Assembly: GCA_002280485.1 (NCBI GenBank)
Contig: NCED01000029.1
Span: forward strand, 1 to 44,657
Direction of reading: 5' to 3'
From: Caulobacterales bacterium 32-69-10
Lineage (GTDB): Bacteria; Pseudomonadota; Alphaproteobacteria; Caulobacterales; Caulobacteraceae
Length of the DNA: 44,657 nucleotides
Below the pieces are notes generated by a model. That model saw only the letters and a list, made by a program, of their open reading frames with translations. It ran no database searches and had not been told where the DNA came from. A program made the translations under genes and the position numbers. Positions 17,987-25,186 of this stretch are shown piece after piece; the first letter of the stretch is position 1, and the number at the start of each line of letters is the position of its first letter.

Positions 17987-18172
17987 CCGCGTCGAAGCCC
18001 GAAGGTCTATCCGAATCAAAAGCGACGTGTTCTCTTAGAGTCACGCCGTGGTCCGGGCTGTAGTCGGGCAAGTTGGTCGCAGAGAGCGGCTGGGCCACCC
18101 CTCCCTGATGGGCGCAATCACCCCAGTCACGCTGCAGAGATACTGCGGCAAACCTCCTCGGAGGAGGTTCCT
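17987..18172. other. Intergenic stretch, no recognised gene
   Basis: No convincing gene. A minus-strand ORF here exists only because it reads through the tRNA complement. The last 22 nt before 18173 hold the hairpin and ribosome site described for the small ORF. Base composition is lower in GC than the flanking chromosome. Confidence 0.5.
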
Positions 18173-18179
18173 ATGGAAC
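18151..18179 (+). promoter_or_regulatory. Ribosome-binding site in a hairpin, with competing start-codon hairpin
   Basis: AACCTCCT (18151-18158) pairs perfectly with AGGAGGTT (18162-18169) across a 3-nt loop, burying the Shine-Dalgarno GGAGG. The downstream sequence GTTCC-TAT-GGAAC (18167-18179) can form a second, mutually exclusive hairpin around the ATG. This arrangement suggests that translation of the next small ORF is conditional. It was read directly from the sequence; no folding energies were calculated. Confidence 0.5.
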
Positions 18180-18253
18180 TTCACTTTAGGCATTTCAGCC
18201 TGCGGCTAACGCCCACGGTAATTTATTTGATCGTCTGGCTCATCACTCGCTGA
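18173..18253 (+). CDS. Candidate 26-residue membrane peptide
   Basis: A short ORF starting ATG at 18173, 5 nt after a very strong GGAGG. The peptide begins MELHFRHFSLRL and then has a hydrophobic span TPTVIYLIVWLITR, ending at TGA 18251-18253. That is long enough to lie in or across the membrane. Codons such as CTT, TTT, AGG, CTA, GTA, ATT, TAT and TTG are rare in the neighbouring genes, so the ORF looks foreign or weakly selected. It is followed within 10 nt by a 12-bp GC-rich hairpin. I do not recognise the family. It could be a small regulatory or toxin-like peptide, or chance. Confidence 0.4.
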   Translation: MELHFRHFSLRLTPTVIYLIVWLITR

Positions 18254-18259
18254 GCAGAG

Positions 18260-18289
18260 CGCCCTCCGGGGCTACGACCCCGGAGGGCG
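18260..18289. terminator. GC-rich hairpin after the small ORF
   Basis: CGCCCTCCGGGG and CCCCGGAGGGCG form a 12-bp perfect stem with a 6-nt loop (18272-18277). No T-run follows on either strand, so termination is uncertain. It lies between the plus-strand small ORF and the minus-strand ORF at 18379-18543 and could serve both. Confidence 0.5.
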
Positions 18290-18378
18290 TGCTAGGCCGC
18301 TATAGTCTGCTTGCCCCCGCTGCCGTGCGTGACCTGGGTCGGCTAGCGCGTCTCGAAGCCCGCACGGAGGCCGGAGCC

Positions 18379-18543
18379 CTACGCTTCTCCAGGCCGCCGG
18401 CCGCCGAGGCGGACGGCTTCGCGGCGGTCCGGGCGGCCCGCGCGTCGCTGGTCTTCCGGCGTGAGCGCGGACGGGGTGGCGGTCAGGGCGGACTTGGCGG
18501 CAGGAGTCTTCAGTCGCGCGAGTCCAGCGTCTTTCGCGTCCAT
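18379..18543 (-). CDS. Candidate 54-residue basic protein of unknown function
   Basis: A minus-strand ORF starting ATG at 18543 with GGAG about 9 nt upstream and a perfect TATAAT (18579-18584 on the minus strand) about 35 nt before the start, rare in DNA of this GC content. The protein begins MDAKDAGLARLKTPAAKSAL, continues LTPEDQRRAGRPDRREAVRL and ends GGRRPGEA. It is rich in Arg, Ala and Pro and probably partly disordered. I do not recognise a domain. The promoter and ribosome site are the main support. Overlapping ORFs in other frames of the same stretch have no such signals. Confidence 0.45.
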   Translation of the reverse strand: MDAKDAGLARLKTPAAKSALTATPSALTPEDQRRAGRPDRREAVRLGGRRPGEA

Positions 18544-18578
18544 AGTCTTCGTCTCCGACGATACCGTCTTCGGCCAAG

Positions 18579-18584
18579 ATTATA
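18579..18584 (-). promoter_or_regulatory. TATAAT -10 element for the 54-codon minus-strand ORF
   Basis: The minus strand reads GGATATAATC. With initiation about 7 nt downstream the leader would be near 28 nt and contain the GGAG ribosome site. No good -35 hexamer is seen at 17-bp spacing. Confidence 0.4.
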
Positions 18585-18619
18585 TCCGCGCCCGGTTGAC
18601 GATTAGTGCATCGGCCCCG

Positions 18620-18868
18620 TCACTTCACGAACGGCAACCTGGCCGATGGGCCCCAGATCCAGCCGCCGGAGATGTAGAACCCAGTGTGGACCTTCTCGGC
18701 CCCCACTGGCCCCCAGATCCAGCCGTCGCCGATCCAGTAGCCGGTGTTGCGATCGGGCGCGTCGTAGGGTCCCCAGATCCAGTTGTCGTGGATCTCGTAC
18801 TTCGCGTCCTGCGCGGGGTCCTGGCTGTAGATCCAGCCCCCGTCGATCCATGCCGCCGCTACGATCAT
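18620..18868 (-). CDS. WIWGP tandem-repeat protein
   Basis: About 82 residues from ATG 18868. After a short hydrophobic start (MIVAAAWIDGGWIY) the protein consists of four units with an exact 20-residue (60-nt) period: GGWIYSQ, NWIWGPYDA, GWIWGPVGA and GWIWGPSAR, each preceded by an aromatic-Ile-x-Asp/Gly strand (YEIHDN, YWIGDG, FYISGG). Such four-fold short beta repeats could close into a small flower-like or propeller-like fold. I do not recognise a specific function. It follows the glycosyltransferase gene (stop at 18903) by 34 nt on the same strand. No clear ribosome site precedes 18868, so the exact start is uncertain. Confidence 0.6.
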   Translation of the reverse strand: MIVAAAWIDGGWIYSQDPAQDAKYEIHDNWIWGPYDAPDRNTGYWIGDGWIWGPVGAEKVHTGFYISGGWIWGPSARLPFVK

Positions 18869-18902
18869 CGCGGCGCCTATAGCGCCCGGGGTGGGGGAGA
18901 GG

Positions 18903-20421
18903 CTAGTCGTCTTCTCCCGGTTGTCTCTGGGCCAGGCTGGAAGTGACGCTGGCGACCACCGCATCGGTCGTGGGCTCGGAAGGTGCGGAGGTCGCGAAGG
19001 TGCACCTTATCGTCGGCGCGTCGTCGTCGGCTGGCGGTCGCTCGACGGACTGCAGGTAAAGGCCGGCCTCCGCCGCATAGCGGATTAGCGAGGCCAGTTC
19101 GAACAGCAGGTCCCTTTGTTCGAAGGTGCGCGACAGGACCGACGCCCGCGCGGCCCGTTTGACGAGCAGGGTGGGGGCCTCGGTTCTCAGCGACTCTTCC
19201 AGCTTGAGGTTGATACTGGCGAACTGCCGCCCCACCGCGCCCCAATCGGGGGCCTCAATGATAACCAGTCCGCCCTCGACGAGGGCCTTGCGAGCTACCG
19301 CGAACAGGCGAGGGAGCGTCGCTCGGCGCGTACGTTTCAGGTCACGGGCGTCGAAATGGATTGTCTGCAGGTGGCCCGGGTAGGCCTCGTCCGTCTCGAT
19401 CAGGGCGAAGGGTGCGACGACGGCGCGTCCGCCTTCCATGATGAATGCCCTGTCCAGCCGAGGGTCGGGGATCAGGACCAGTCCCTGGTATTCAGCGTTC
19501 CATTCAAGGGTGTCGCGAACGATAGCCGCCGTCTGGGCCGTCACCGTCGATGCGAGCTCCGGCGGCAGATCGGCGAGGCGCCGGTGTTGTTCAGGAGAAC
19601 AGGGAGCGGCGAGCGGCAGATCGGCTTCGACGGGGGCGCCTGCGCCAAGGCGATAGCGGCCGGCCGGTTCGACGTCGTGGTTCCATAGATTCAAGACTCG
19701 CCCCGATTTCCTGAGGATCATTTCCGCTCCGGACTTCGCGGGATCGGCGGGGCGGAAGTAGGGTCCACTTGGAAGCTCGACGCCCGTGGTCTTCAGCGCA
19801 CAGGCGGGGGAGAGACCGAAGGTTCGAAAGAACTGGTCAATGCTGGTGTCGCGCAGGCGAAGTCCGTTGCGGTCGAACAATTCCACGAGCCGTCGCAACT
19901 GAGCCGTGCGGAACATTCGCATCCAGAAACCTCCCGCGCTGTCGACGAAGTCCTCTCCCCGAGCCTCGCCCGCGATCAGGGGCGCTGAGTACGCCACGGC
20001 GGCCGGGAAGTGTGGGCTCTGGGGATTCCACTGGCGGATATCGACGCGCATCGAGGCGCTGCTAATCGCGGGATGGCGGGCCAGCAGATCCATTTCCACG
20101 TCGATGAAGGCTGGGTCGACGTGGAGGTCGCCATCGGACAGCACGATATAATCGAAGCGAGCCCAGAGGTCGAAGATGTCGTGGGCCAGGGCGCAGTGCA
20201 GCGAATTGAAGACGGCGTTTCGCTGCGGAAAATAGGCTCCCTCGATATCGCCCGTCCCGACCAACTCGTCGATCAGTGCGCGGTTGGCGGGGGAATGGTC
20301 GCTGGGGTTCTCGATCGCGAATAAGGAGAAGGGGCGACGCGCTTTGGCGGCCAATAGCGAATTCAGACAGGCGGCGACGATGTCCTCGCGGATGTGCGCA
20401 TAGGTTGTCCACCAAACGGCT
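18903..20421 (-). CDS. GT2-like glycosyltransferase fused to a methyltransferase-like domain, start unclear
   Basis: From the TTG at 20354 the protein has 483 residues. The N-terminal half looks like a GT-A glycosyltransferase: FDYIVLSDGDLHVDPAFIDVEMD holds a DxD-like DGD metal site, and DSAGGFWMRMFRTAQLRRL resembles the acceptor region. The C-terminal half (DARDLKRTRR through LVEGGLVIIEAPDW and AAEAGLYLQSVE) resembles the last strands of a class I methyltransferase. Homology-like sequence continues upstream in frame to about 20421 (VWWTTYAHIREDIVAACLNS) without an ATG, GTG or good TTG. A frameshift near 20410 would join it to an ATG at 20457 preceded by a purine-rich site. So the 5' end is probably frameshifted or truncated. 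Role: surface glycan modification, inferred. Confidence 0.6.
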
Positions 20422-20483
20422 TCGGGTATTGCGCGAGGCGGGGCTTTCCTCCCTCATGGCGGACCGCACTGGACAATGGGCCG

Positions 20484-22124
20484 ATGACCATTTCCCGCGA
20501 CGCCATCTCAGAGCTGCCGACCCATGTGGTGACCAACCAGCCGCCGCCCCTGGAGAACTACGACCTGTTCGCCGCCGACCCGGCCCTGGGCGAGGCGATG
20601 GACCGGGAGGGGGCAGGGTGGGCGAAGCCGTGGGCTGGGGCCATGGGTCAGGCGTGCGGGTCGGCCGCCGTCATCGCCCGGGGCTTCGACGCCAACCGGT
20701 ATCCGCCGGAGCTGAGGGCCTTCGACCGCTACGGCCGGCGCATCGACGAGGTGACCTATCACCCGGCCTGGCACGAGCTGATGCGGCTGGGGCTGGAGGC
20801 CGGGGTCCATTCCATCGCCTGGACCGAGGAGCGGCCCGGCCGACACGTGGCCCACGCGGCGCTGGAATACCTGTTGACCCAGGCCGAGGCCGGGGTGTGC
20901 TGCCCCATCACCATGACCTACGCCGCCTGGCCGGTCATCGCCGACGCGCCGGAGGTATCGGCCGAGTGGGGCGAAGCGGTGCTGGCCCGGTCCTACGACC
21001 CGCGGCCGGTCCCGGTGGCGCAGAAGACGGGCGCCACCATCGGCATGGCCATGACCGAGAAGCAGGGCGGCTCGGACGTCCGCGCCAACGCCACGACCGC
21101 CGAACCGATCGGCGGCGGCGATTACAAGCTGACCGGCCACAAGTGGTTCTGCTCGGCGCCCATGTCGGACGCCTTCCTGACCCTGGCCCAGTCGCCGGAG
21201 GGGCTGAGCTGCTTCTTCGTCCCGCGCTTCCAGCCCGATGGGCGGCGCAACCCGATCTACATCCAGCGGCTGAAGGACAAGCTGGGCAACCGCTCCAACG
21301 CCTCGGCCGAGATCGAGTACGACTGGGCCTTCGCCCAGATCGTCGGCGAGGCGGGCCGGGGCGTCTCGGCGATCATGGAGATGGTGCGCCATACCCGCCT
21401 CGACGCGGCGGTGGTCTGCGCCGGCATGATGCGGCAGGCCGCGACCCAGGCGGTGCACCACGCCGCCCACCGCAGCGCCTTCGGCAAGCTGCTGATCGAC
21501 CAGCCGGCGATGCAGGCGGTGCTGGCCGATCTGGTGGTGGAGGCGGAAGCCGCCCTGGCCCTGACCATGCGCGTGGCCCGCGCCTTCGACGGAGACACGG
21601 AGGAGGAGCGGGGGTTCGCCCGCCTCGGCGTGGCGGTGGCCAAGTTCTGGGTGACCAAGCGCCTTCCAAATCACGCCTATGAGGCCCTGGAGTGCCTGGG
21701 CGGGGCCGGCTACGTCGAGGACTCGATGATGCCGCGGCTCTATCGCGAGGCGCCGCTCAATTCGATCTGGGAGGGATCAGGCAATGTCAACGCCCTGGAC
21801 GTCCTGCGCGCCCTGTCCCGCGAGCCCGCCGCCTGGTCCGCCTTCCGCGCCGAGATGGAGCGCGGCCGCGGCGCCGACCGCCGCCTGGACAGGGCGATGG
21901 ACGACGTCGTGCGTGGGGTCGAGAACAGCGACGAGGCCGGGGCGCGGCGGCTGGTGGAGGACCTGGCGGTGACGCTGCAGGGCGTGCTGCTGGTGCGGCA
22001 CGCGCCGCCGGCGGTGGCCGAAGCCTTCCTGGCGAGCCGGCTGCCGGGATCCATGCGCGGCTGCTACGGGGCGCTGCCGCCGGGGCTGGGGACGGGCGAG
22101 ATCATCGGACGGGTGGCGCTGTAG
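20484..22124 (+). CDS. AidB-like acyl-CoA dehydrogenase
   Basis: A 546-residue FAD flavoprotein of the acyl-CoA dehydrogenase superfamily, AidB branch. Evidence: N-terminal THVVTNQPPPLENYDLF, MTEKQGGSDVRANATTA (substrate/FAD strand), ITMTYAAWPVI, KLTGHKWFCSAPMSDAFL, and the C-terminal domain ending ALECLGGAGYVEDSMMPRLYREAPLNSIWEGSGNVNALDVLRAL. AidB in E. coli is part of the adaptive response to alkylation and binds DNA; whether this one does is unknown. The start at 20484 gives the usual AidB N-terminus; the frame is open upstream to 20394 but shows no family similarity. Divergent from the glycosyltransferase gene. Confidence 0.9.
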   Translation: MTISRDAISELPTHVVTNQPPPLENYDLFAADPALGEAMDREGAGWAKPWAGAMGQACGSAAVIARGFDANRYPPELRAFDRYGRRIDEVTYHPAWHELMRLGLEAGVHSIAWTEERPGRHVAHAALEYLLTQAEAGVCCPITMTYAAWPVIADAPEVSAEWGEAVLARSYDPRPVPVAQKTGATIGMAMTEKQGGSDVRANATTAEPIGGGDYKLTGHKWFCSAPMSDAFLTLAQSPEGLSCFFVPRFQPDGRRNPIYIQRLKDKLGNRSNASAEIEYDWAFAQIVGEAGRGVSAIMEMVRHTRLDAAVVCAGMMRQAATQAVHHAAHRSAFGKLLIDQPAMQAVLADLVVEAEAALALTMRVARAFDGDTEEERGFARLGVAVAKFWVTKRLPNHAYEALECLGGAGYVEDSMMPRLYREAPLNSIWEGSGNVNALDVLRALSREPAAWSAFRAEMERGRGADRRLDRAMDDVVRGVENSDEAGARRLVEDLAVTLQGVLLVRHAPPAVAEAFLASRLPGSMRGCYGALPPGLGTGEIIGRVAL

Positions 22125-22140
22125 GGCGGCAGTCGCGTTC

Positions 22141-22263
22141 TGCGTCCTTCGAGACGCCGGATTTCATCCGGCTCCTCAGGATGACGAAGCTGGGTGGGCT
22201 GCACGGACGTCCGTCATGCTGAGGAGCGCGAGGCGATAGCCTTGCGCGTCTCGAAGCACGCAC
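22141..22263. repeat. Imperfect inverted repeat, CTCAGGATGACG type
   Basis: The left arm (about 22141-22186, with CCTTCGAGACG and CTCCTCAGGATGACG) is mirrored by the right arm (about 22212-22263, with GTCATGCTGAGGAGCG and GCGTCTCGAAGCACGC). It lies in the 214-bp gap between the AidB-like gene and the sugar aminotransferase gene. The composition is typical of dispersed intergenic palindromes of Caulobacterales and shares CTCAGGATGA with the element at 30851-30940. Confidence 0.75.
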
Positions 22264-22338
22264 AGGCCCCAAGCTCAGCAACACCGCGAAACCGTCCGTG
22301 TCTTGCCGCAGGCGGGGGGCGCCGTTAGAGGCGGCGGC

Positions 22339-23463
22339 ATGAGTATCGCCTTCATCGACCTCAAGGCCCAACGCGCGCGCTTGAAGGACAGGATCGACGC
22401 CGCGGTCATGCGGGTGCTGGACCACGGCGCCTATGTCATGGGCCCGGAGGTCATCGAGCTGGAGCGCCAGCTCGGCGCCTTCGGCGGCGCGGCCCATGTG
22501 CTGAGCTGCGCCAACGGCACCGACGCCCTGGCCCTGCCGCTGATGGCCTGGGGGATCGGGGCGGGGGATGCGGTGTTCTGCCCCAGCTTCACCTTCGCCG
22601 CGACCGCCGAGGTCTGCCCCTGGACCGGGGCGACGCCGGTGTTCGTCGACATCGACGCCCACACCTTGAACATGGACCCCGAGCACCTGGAGCGGGCCAT
22701 CGAAGAGGTGAAGGCCAAGGGCGAGCTGACGCCCCGCGCCATCATCGCCGTCGACCTGTTCGGCCAGCCGGTGGACTACCCCAAGGTCGCCGGGATCGCC
22801 CGGCGCCACGGCCTGAAGCTGATCGCCGACTCGGCGCAAGGGTTCGGTTGCACCCTGGACGGCCTGCACCCCCTGCACTGGGCCGACGTCACCACCACCA
22901 GCTTTTTTCCCGCCAAGCCGCTGGGCTGCTACGGCGACGGCGGCGCGGTGCTGACCAACGACCCCGAGCTGCACGCGGTGCTGGTCAGCTTGCGCAACCA
23001 CGGCGCCGGGGCCGACAAGTACGACAACGTCCGTATCGGGCTGAACAGCCGCCTCGACACGATCCAGGCCGCCATCCTGCTCGAGAAGCTGGCGGTGTTC
23101 CCCGACGAGATCGCGGCGCGGGGCCGCATCGCGGACCGCTACGCCGAGGGGCTGAAGGGGGCGGTGGTCACCCCGACGGTGATCGAGGGCGGGGTCTCGA
23201 CCTGGGCCCAGTACACCATCGAGACGCCGGACCGGGACGGCTTGGCCGTCGCCCTGCGCGAACAGGGCATACCTACCGCCATGTACTATCCGCGGCCCCT
23301 GCACGTGCAGACCGCCTATCGCGACTTCCCCGTCGGCGGCAACGGCCTGCCCGTGACCATGGACAAGGCCGCCAGGGTGATCAGCCTACCCATGCACGCC
23401 GACCTCGACGCGGCGACCCAGGACCGGATCGTCGAGGCCGTGGGCGCCTTCGTCAGCGCCTAG
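22339..23463 (+). CDS. DegT/DnrJ/EryC1/StrS-family PLP sugar aminotransferase
   Basis: A 374-residue PLP enzyme that aminates a nucleotide keto-sugar. Motifs are [11 protein letters not shown] at the N-terminus, [67 protein letters not shown] (Schiff-base Lys in PAK) and [12 protein letters not shown]. The N-terminal FIDLKAQ style resembles WbpE/WlbC-type enzymes of UDP-sugar pathways feeding O-antigen or surface polysaccharide. A Gfo/Idh/MocA oxidoreductase that could supply a keto-sugar lies 2.7 kb downstream on the same strand. The start at 22339 is the first ATG giving the family N-terminus. Confidence 0.92.
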   Translation: MSIAFIDLKAQRARLKDRIDAAVMRVLDHGAYVMGPEVIELERQLGAFGGAAHVLSCANGTDALALPLMAWGIGAGDAVFCPSFTFAATAEVCPWTGATPVFVDIDAHTLNMDPEHLERAIEEVKAKGELTPRAIIAVDLFGQPVDYPKVAGIARRHGLKLIADSAQGFGCTLDGLHPLHWADVTTTSFFPAKPLGCYGDGGAVLTNDPELHAVLVSLRNHGAGADKYDNVRIGLNSRLDTIQAAILLEKLAVFPDEIAARGRIADRYAEGLKGAVVTPTVIEGGVSTWAQYTIETPDRDGLAVALREQGIPTAMYYPRPLHVQTAYRDFPVGGNGLPVTMDKAARVISLPMHADLDAATQDRIVEAVGAFVSA

Positions 23464-23780
23464 CGCAGCTTCACCGCCGTGCCGGCGGCCGTGACCATCA
23501 GCATGCCGTTGTCGGCGCCGAGGCTCTCATAGTCGAGGTCGACGCCCACCACCGCATCGGCCCCCAGGCTCCGCGCCTCGTCGGCCATCTCGTCGAGGGC
23601 GATGTCGCGGGCCTGCCGCAGGGCGCGCTCATAGCCGCCGGCGCGGCCGCCGATAATGTTGGTGATGCCGGCGAACATGTCCCGGAAGATGTGGGCGCCG
23701 ATGATCGCCTCGCCGCTGACGACCCCCAGGGTCTGGGCGATCTCGCGCTCGGCTATGGTCGGGGTGGTGGATGTCAGCAT
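23460..23780 (-). CDS. YbjQ/UPF0145 family protein
   Basis: A 106-residue cytoplasmic protein of the YbjQ family (putative heavy-metal-binding domain, function not established). Family blocks are [68 protein letters not shown] and the C-terminal GTAVKLR. The length is normal; the protein forms a pentameric ring in known structures. It is convergent with the aminotransferase gene (4-bp overlap at 23460-23463) and divergent from msrB. Confidence 0.92.
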   Translation of the reverse strand: MLTSTTPTIAEREIAQTLGVVSGEAIIGAHIFRDMFAGITNIIGGRAGGYERALRQARDIALDEMADEARSLGADAVVGVDLDYESLGADNGMLMVTAAGTAVKLR

Positions 23781-23862
23781 GATGGATCCCTACATCGAAC
23801 GGATAGCAGTCTAGGCCGTCAGAACGGCTATCGTTCAAGCGTCCAAATCGAAAGCCCTCGCC

Positions 23863-24351
23863 ATGACCGACCGCTCCCCCTCCGGCTTCGACCTGACGCC
23901 CCCCAGCGCCGACGAGCGCGCCGAGCTGGAAGCGGGGCTGACCCGGGAGGAGCGCGACGTGCTGCTCCACCATGGCACCGAGGCCCCGTTCTGCGGCGTT
24001 CTGCTGGGCGAAAAGAGCGCCGGGGCCTTCTGCTGCCGGCTGTGCGGCCTGCCCCTGTTCACCTCGGGCGAGAAGTTCGAGAGCGGTACGGGCTGGCCCA
24101 GCTTCACCGCGCCCTACGACCCGGCCCACCTGCGGCTGATCAAGGACACCAGCTACGGCATGGTGCGGGTCGAGACCGTCTGCGCCCGCTGCGGCAGCCA
24201 CCAGGGCCACGTCTTCCCCGACGGCCCGCCGCCGACGCACCAGCGCTACTGCATCAACTCGGTGGCCCTGACCTTCACGCCCAAGGACCACCCGTTCCCT
24301 GACCGGATGCACCGGGGCGAGGCCGACATCGAGGCGGCGAACGGGGCCTAG
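23863..24351 (+). CDS. msrB: Peptide-methionine (R)-S-oxide reductase MsrB
   Basis: A 162-residue MsrB that repairs the R form of methionine sulfoxide in proteins. Zinc-binding cysteine pairs are CCRLCGLPLF and CARCGSHQGHVF. Active-site blocks are GTGWPSFTAPYD and the catalytic Cys in HQRYCINSVALTF. No signal peptide is seen, so a cytoplasmic location is likely. Start at ATG 23863. The stop overlaps the convergent HIT gene by 4 bp. Confidence 0.95.
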   Translation: MTDRSPSGFDLTPPSADERAELEAGLTREERDVLLHHGTEAPFCGVLLGEKSAGAFCCRLCGLPLFTSGEKFESGTGWPSFTAPYDPAHLRLIKDTSYGMVRVETVCARCGSHQGHVFPDGPPPTHQRYCINSVALTFTPKDHPFPDRMHRGEADIEAANGA

Positions 24352-24761
24352 AGGAGGGCGGCGCGGATGCGCGCCGCCGTCTCCTGCCGGTGCGCGTCGT
24401 CGCGGTAGCGGACGCGCTTCCACACCATCGAGCCGTTCGAGAACAGCTTGTCGCCCTGGAAGCGGGGCACGAGGTGGACGTGCATGTGCGGCACGGACTG
24501 GCTGATCACATTGTTCTGCGCCACGAACAGGCCGTCGGCGGCGAAGGCCGTGCGGATGGCCACGGCGAGGGTCCTCGAGGCCAGGGCGAGGGCGATCAGG
24601 ACGGCGTCGTCGGCGTCGAAGATCGTCTCGACATGGAGGCGGGGGATCAGCAGCACGTGGCCGATCGCCAGCGGGCTGTGGTCGAGGAAGGCGAGGGCGG
24701 CGGCGTCCTCGTAGACGATGTCGTCTTCCGGAATCGCACAGAACGGGCAAGGCTTGCTCAC
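24348..24761 (-). CDS. HIT-family nucleotide-binding protein
   Basis: A 137-residue histidine-triad protein. The N-terminus has the zinc-type CPFCAIPEDDIVYED, the middle HSPLAIGHVLLIPRLHVETI, and the C-terminal triad is HMHVHLVPRFQGDK. These proteins hydrolyse nucleoside phosphoramidates or dinucleoside polyphosphates. The start is the GTG at 24761, which lies just past palindromic repeat A copy 3; a longer frame upstream only translates the repeat. It overlaps the DUF559 gene stop (24758). Confidence 0.9.
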   Translation of the reverse strand: MSKPCPFCAIPEDDIVYEDAAALAFLDHSPLAIGHVLLIPRLHVETIFDADDAVLIALALASRTLAVAIRTAFAADGLFVAQNNVISQSVPHMHVHLVPRFQGDKLFSNGSMVWKRVRYRDDAHRQETAARIRAALL

Positions 24762-25186
24762 CGGACGCGTCCCCCCGCCCCGCTCGGCTGCGCCGAGTCG
24801 CCCTCCCCTCCAGGGGGAGGGGAAGCTGCGTCGATGGCGTGGAGAACCTGGGAGATGTCGCGCTCGACCGCGGCATTGGTGAACCGCAGCGTCTGGTAGC
24901 CCGCCTTCGCGAACCAAGCGTCTCGGGCGGCGTCCTTCACTGCGTCGTGCTGCTGGCCATCGAGCTCGATGACGAGCTTTGCGGAGTGGCTGGCGAAGTC
25001 GGCGATGTAGGGACCGATCGGGACCTGCCTGCGAAAACGCTTCGGCGAATGGCGGAGGATGCTCCACAGCCGCCGCTCCCACTCGGTCGCGTTGTTCCGC
25101 AATACGCGAGCACGCTGCTTCCCCTCCCCCTCGAGGGGAGGGCGACTCGCCGAAGGCGAGCGGGGCGGGGGGACGCCAGCCGTCAC
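24758..25186 (-). CDS. DUF559 endonuclease-like protein flanked by inverted repeats A3 and A4
   Basis: A 142-residue ORF whose core (about residues 25-118) is a DUF559 domain of the PD-(D/E)XK/Vsr-like nuclease superfamily: ATEWERRLWSILR, then FRRQVPIGPYIADF, KLVIELDGQQHD and GYQTLRFTNAAV. The conserved acidic residues of ADF and ELD are in place. The first about 24 residues (including PPPRSPSASRPPLEGEG) and last about 22 ([18 protein letters not shown]) are translations of the flanking palindromic repeats, so the gene and repeats behave as one unit. GTG start at 25186 overlaps the stop of the gene upstream. No DNA-modification partner is nearby. Confidence 0.85.
   Translation of the reverse strand: MTAGVPPPRSPSASRPPLEGEGKQRARVLRNNATEWERRLWSILRHSPKRFRRQVPIGPYIADFASHSAKLVIELDGQQHDAVKDAARDAWFAKAGYQTLRFTNAAVERDISQVLHAIDAASPPPGGEGDSAQPSGAGGRVR
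24771..24825. repeat. Palindromic repeat, family A copy 3
   Basis: CCCCCCGCCCCGCTCGGCTG, CGCCGAGTCGCCCTC, CCTCCAGGGGGAGGGGAAG. It is the mirror orientation of copy 4. Copies 3 and 4 bracket the DUF559 core with the CTTCCCC ends facing inward and supply the codons for both protein ends. Confidence 0.9.
25114..25172. repeat. Palindromic repeat, family A copy 4
   Basis: GCTGCTTCCCCTCCCCCTCG, AGGGGAGGGCGACTCGCCG, AAGGCGAGCGGGGCGGGGGG. It is the reverse complement type of copy 3 at the 5' side of the DUF559 gene. Confidence 0.9.

Noticed and set aside
17877..18098. 73-codon minus-strand ORF ending VGIEPTTPPV
   Set aside because: This is the well-known spurious ORF formed by the complement of a tRNA gene.
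18461..18946. 161-codon plus-strand ORF over the WIWGP gene
   Set aside because: No domain, no ribosome site, and the 20-residue periodicity is coherent only on the minus strand.
17846..20480. tRNA-Val as attachment site of an integrated island
   Set aside because: No integrase and no duplicate of the tRNA 3' end was found; the best match downstream is only about 8 nt (CGCGTCCA near 18537).
24771..25172. CRISPR-like or MITE array
   Set aside because: There are only two repeat copies in inverted orientation around a gene; no regular direct repeats with spacers and no target-site duplication could be confirmed by eye.
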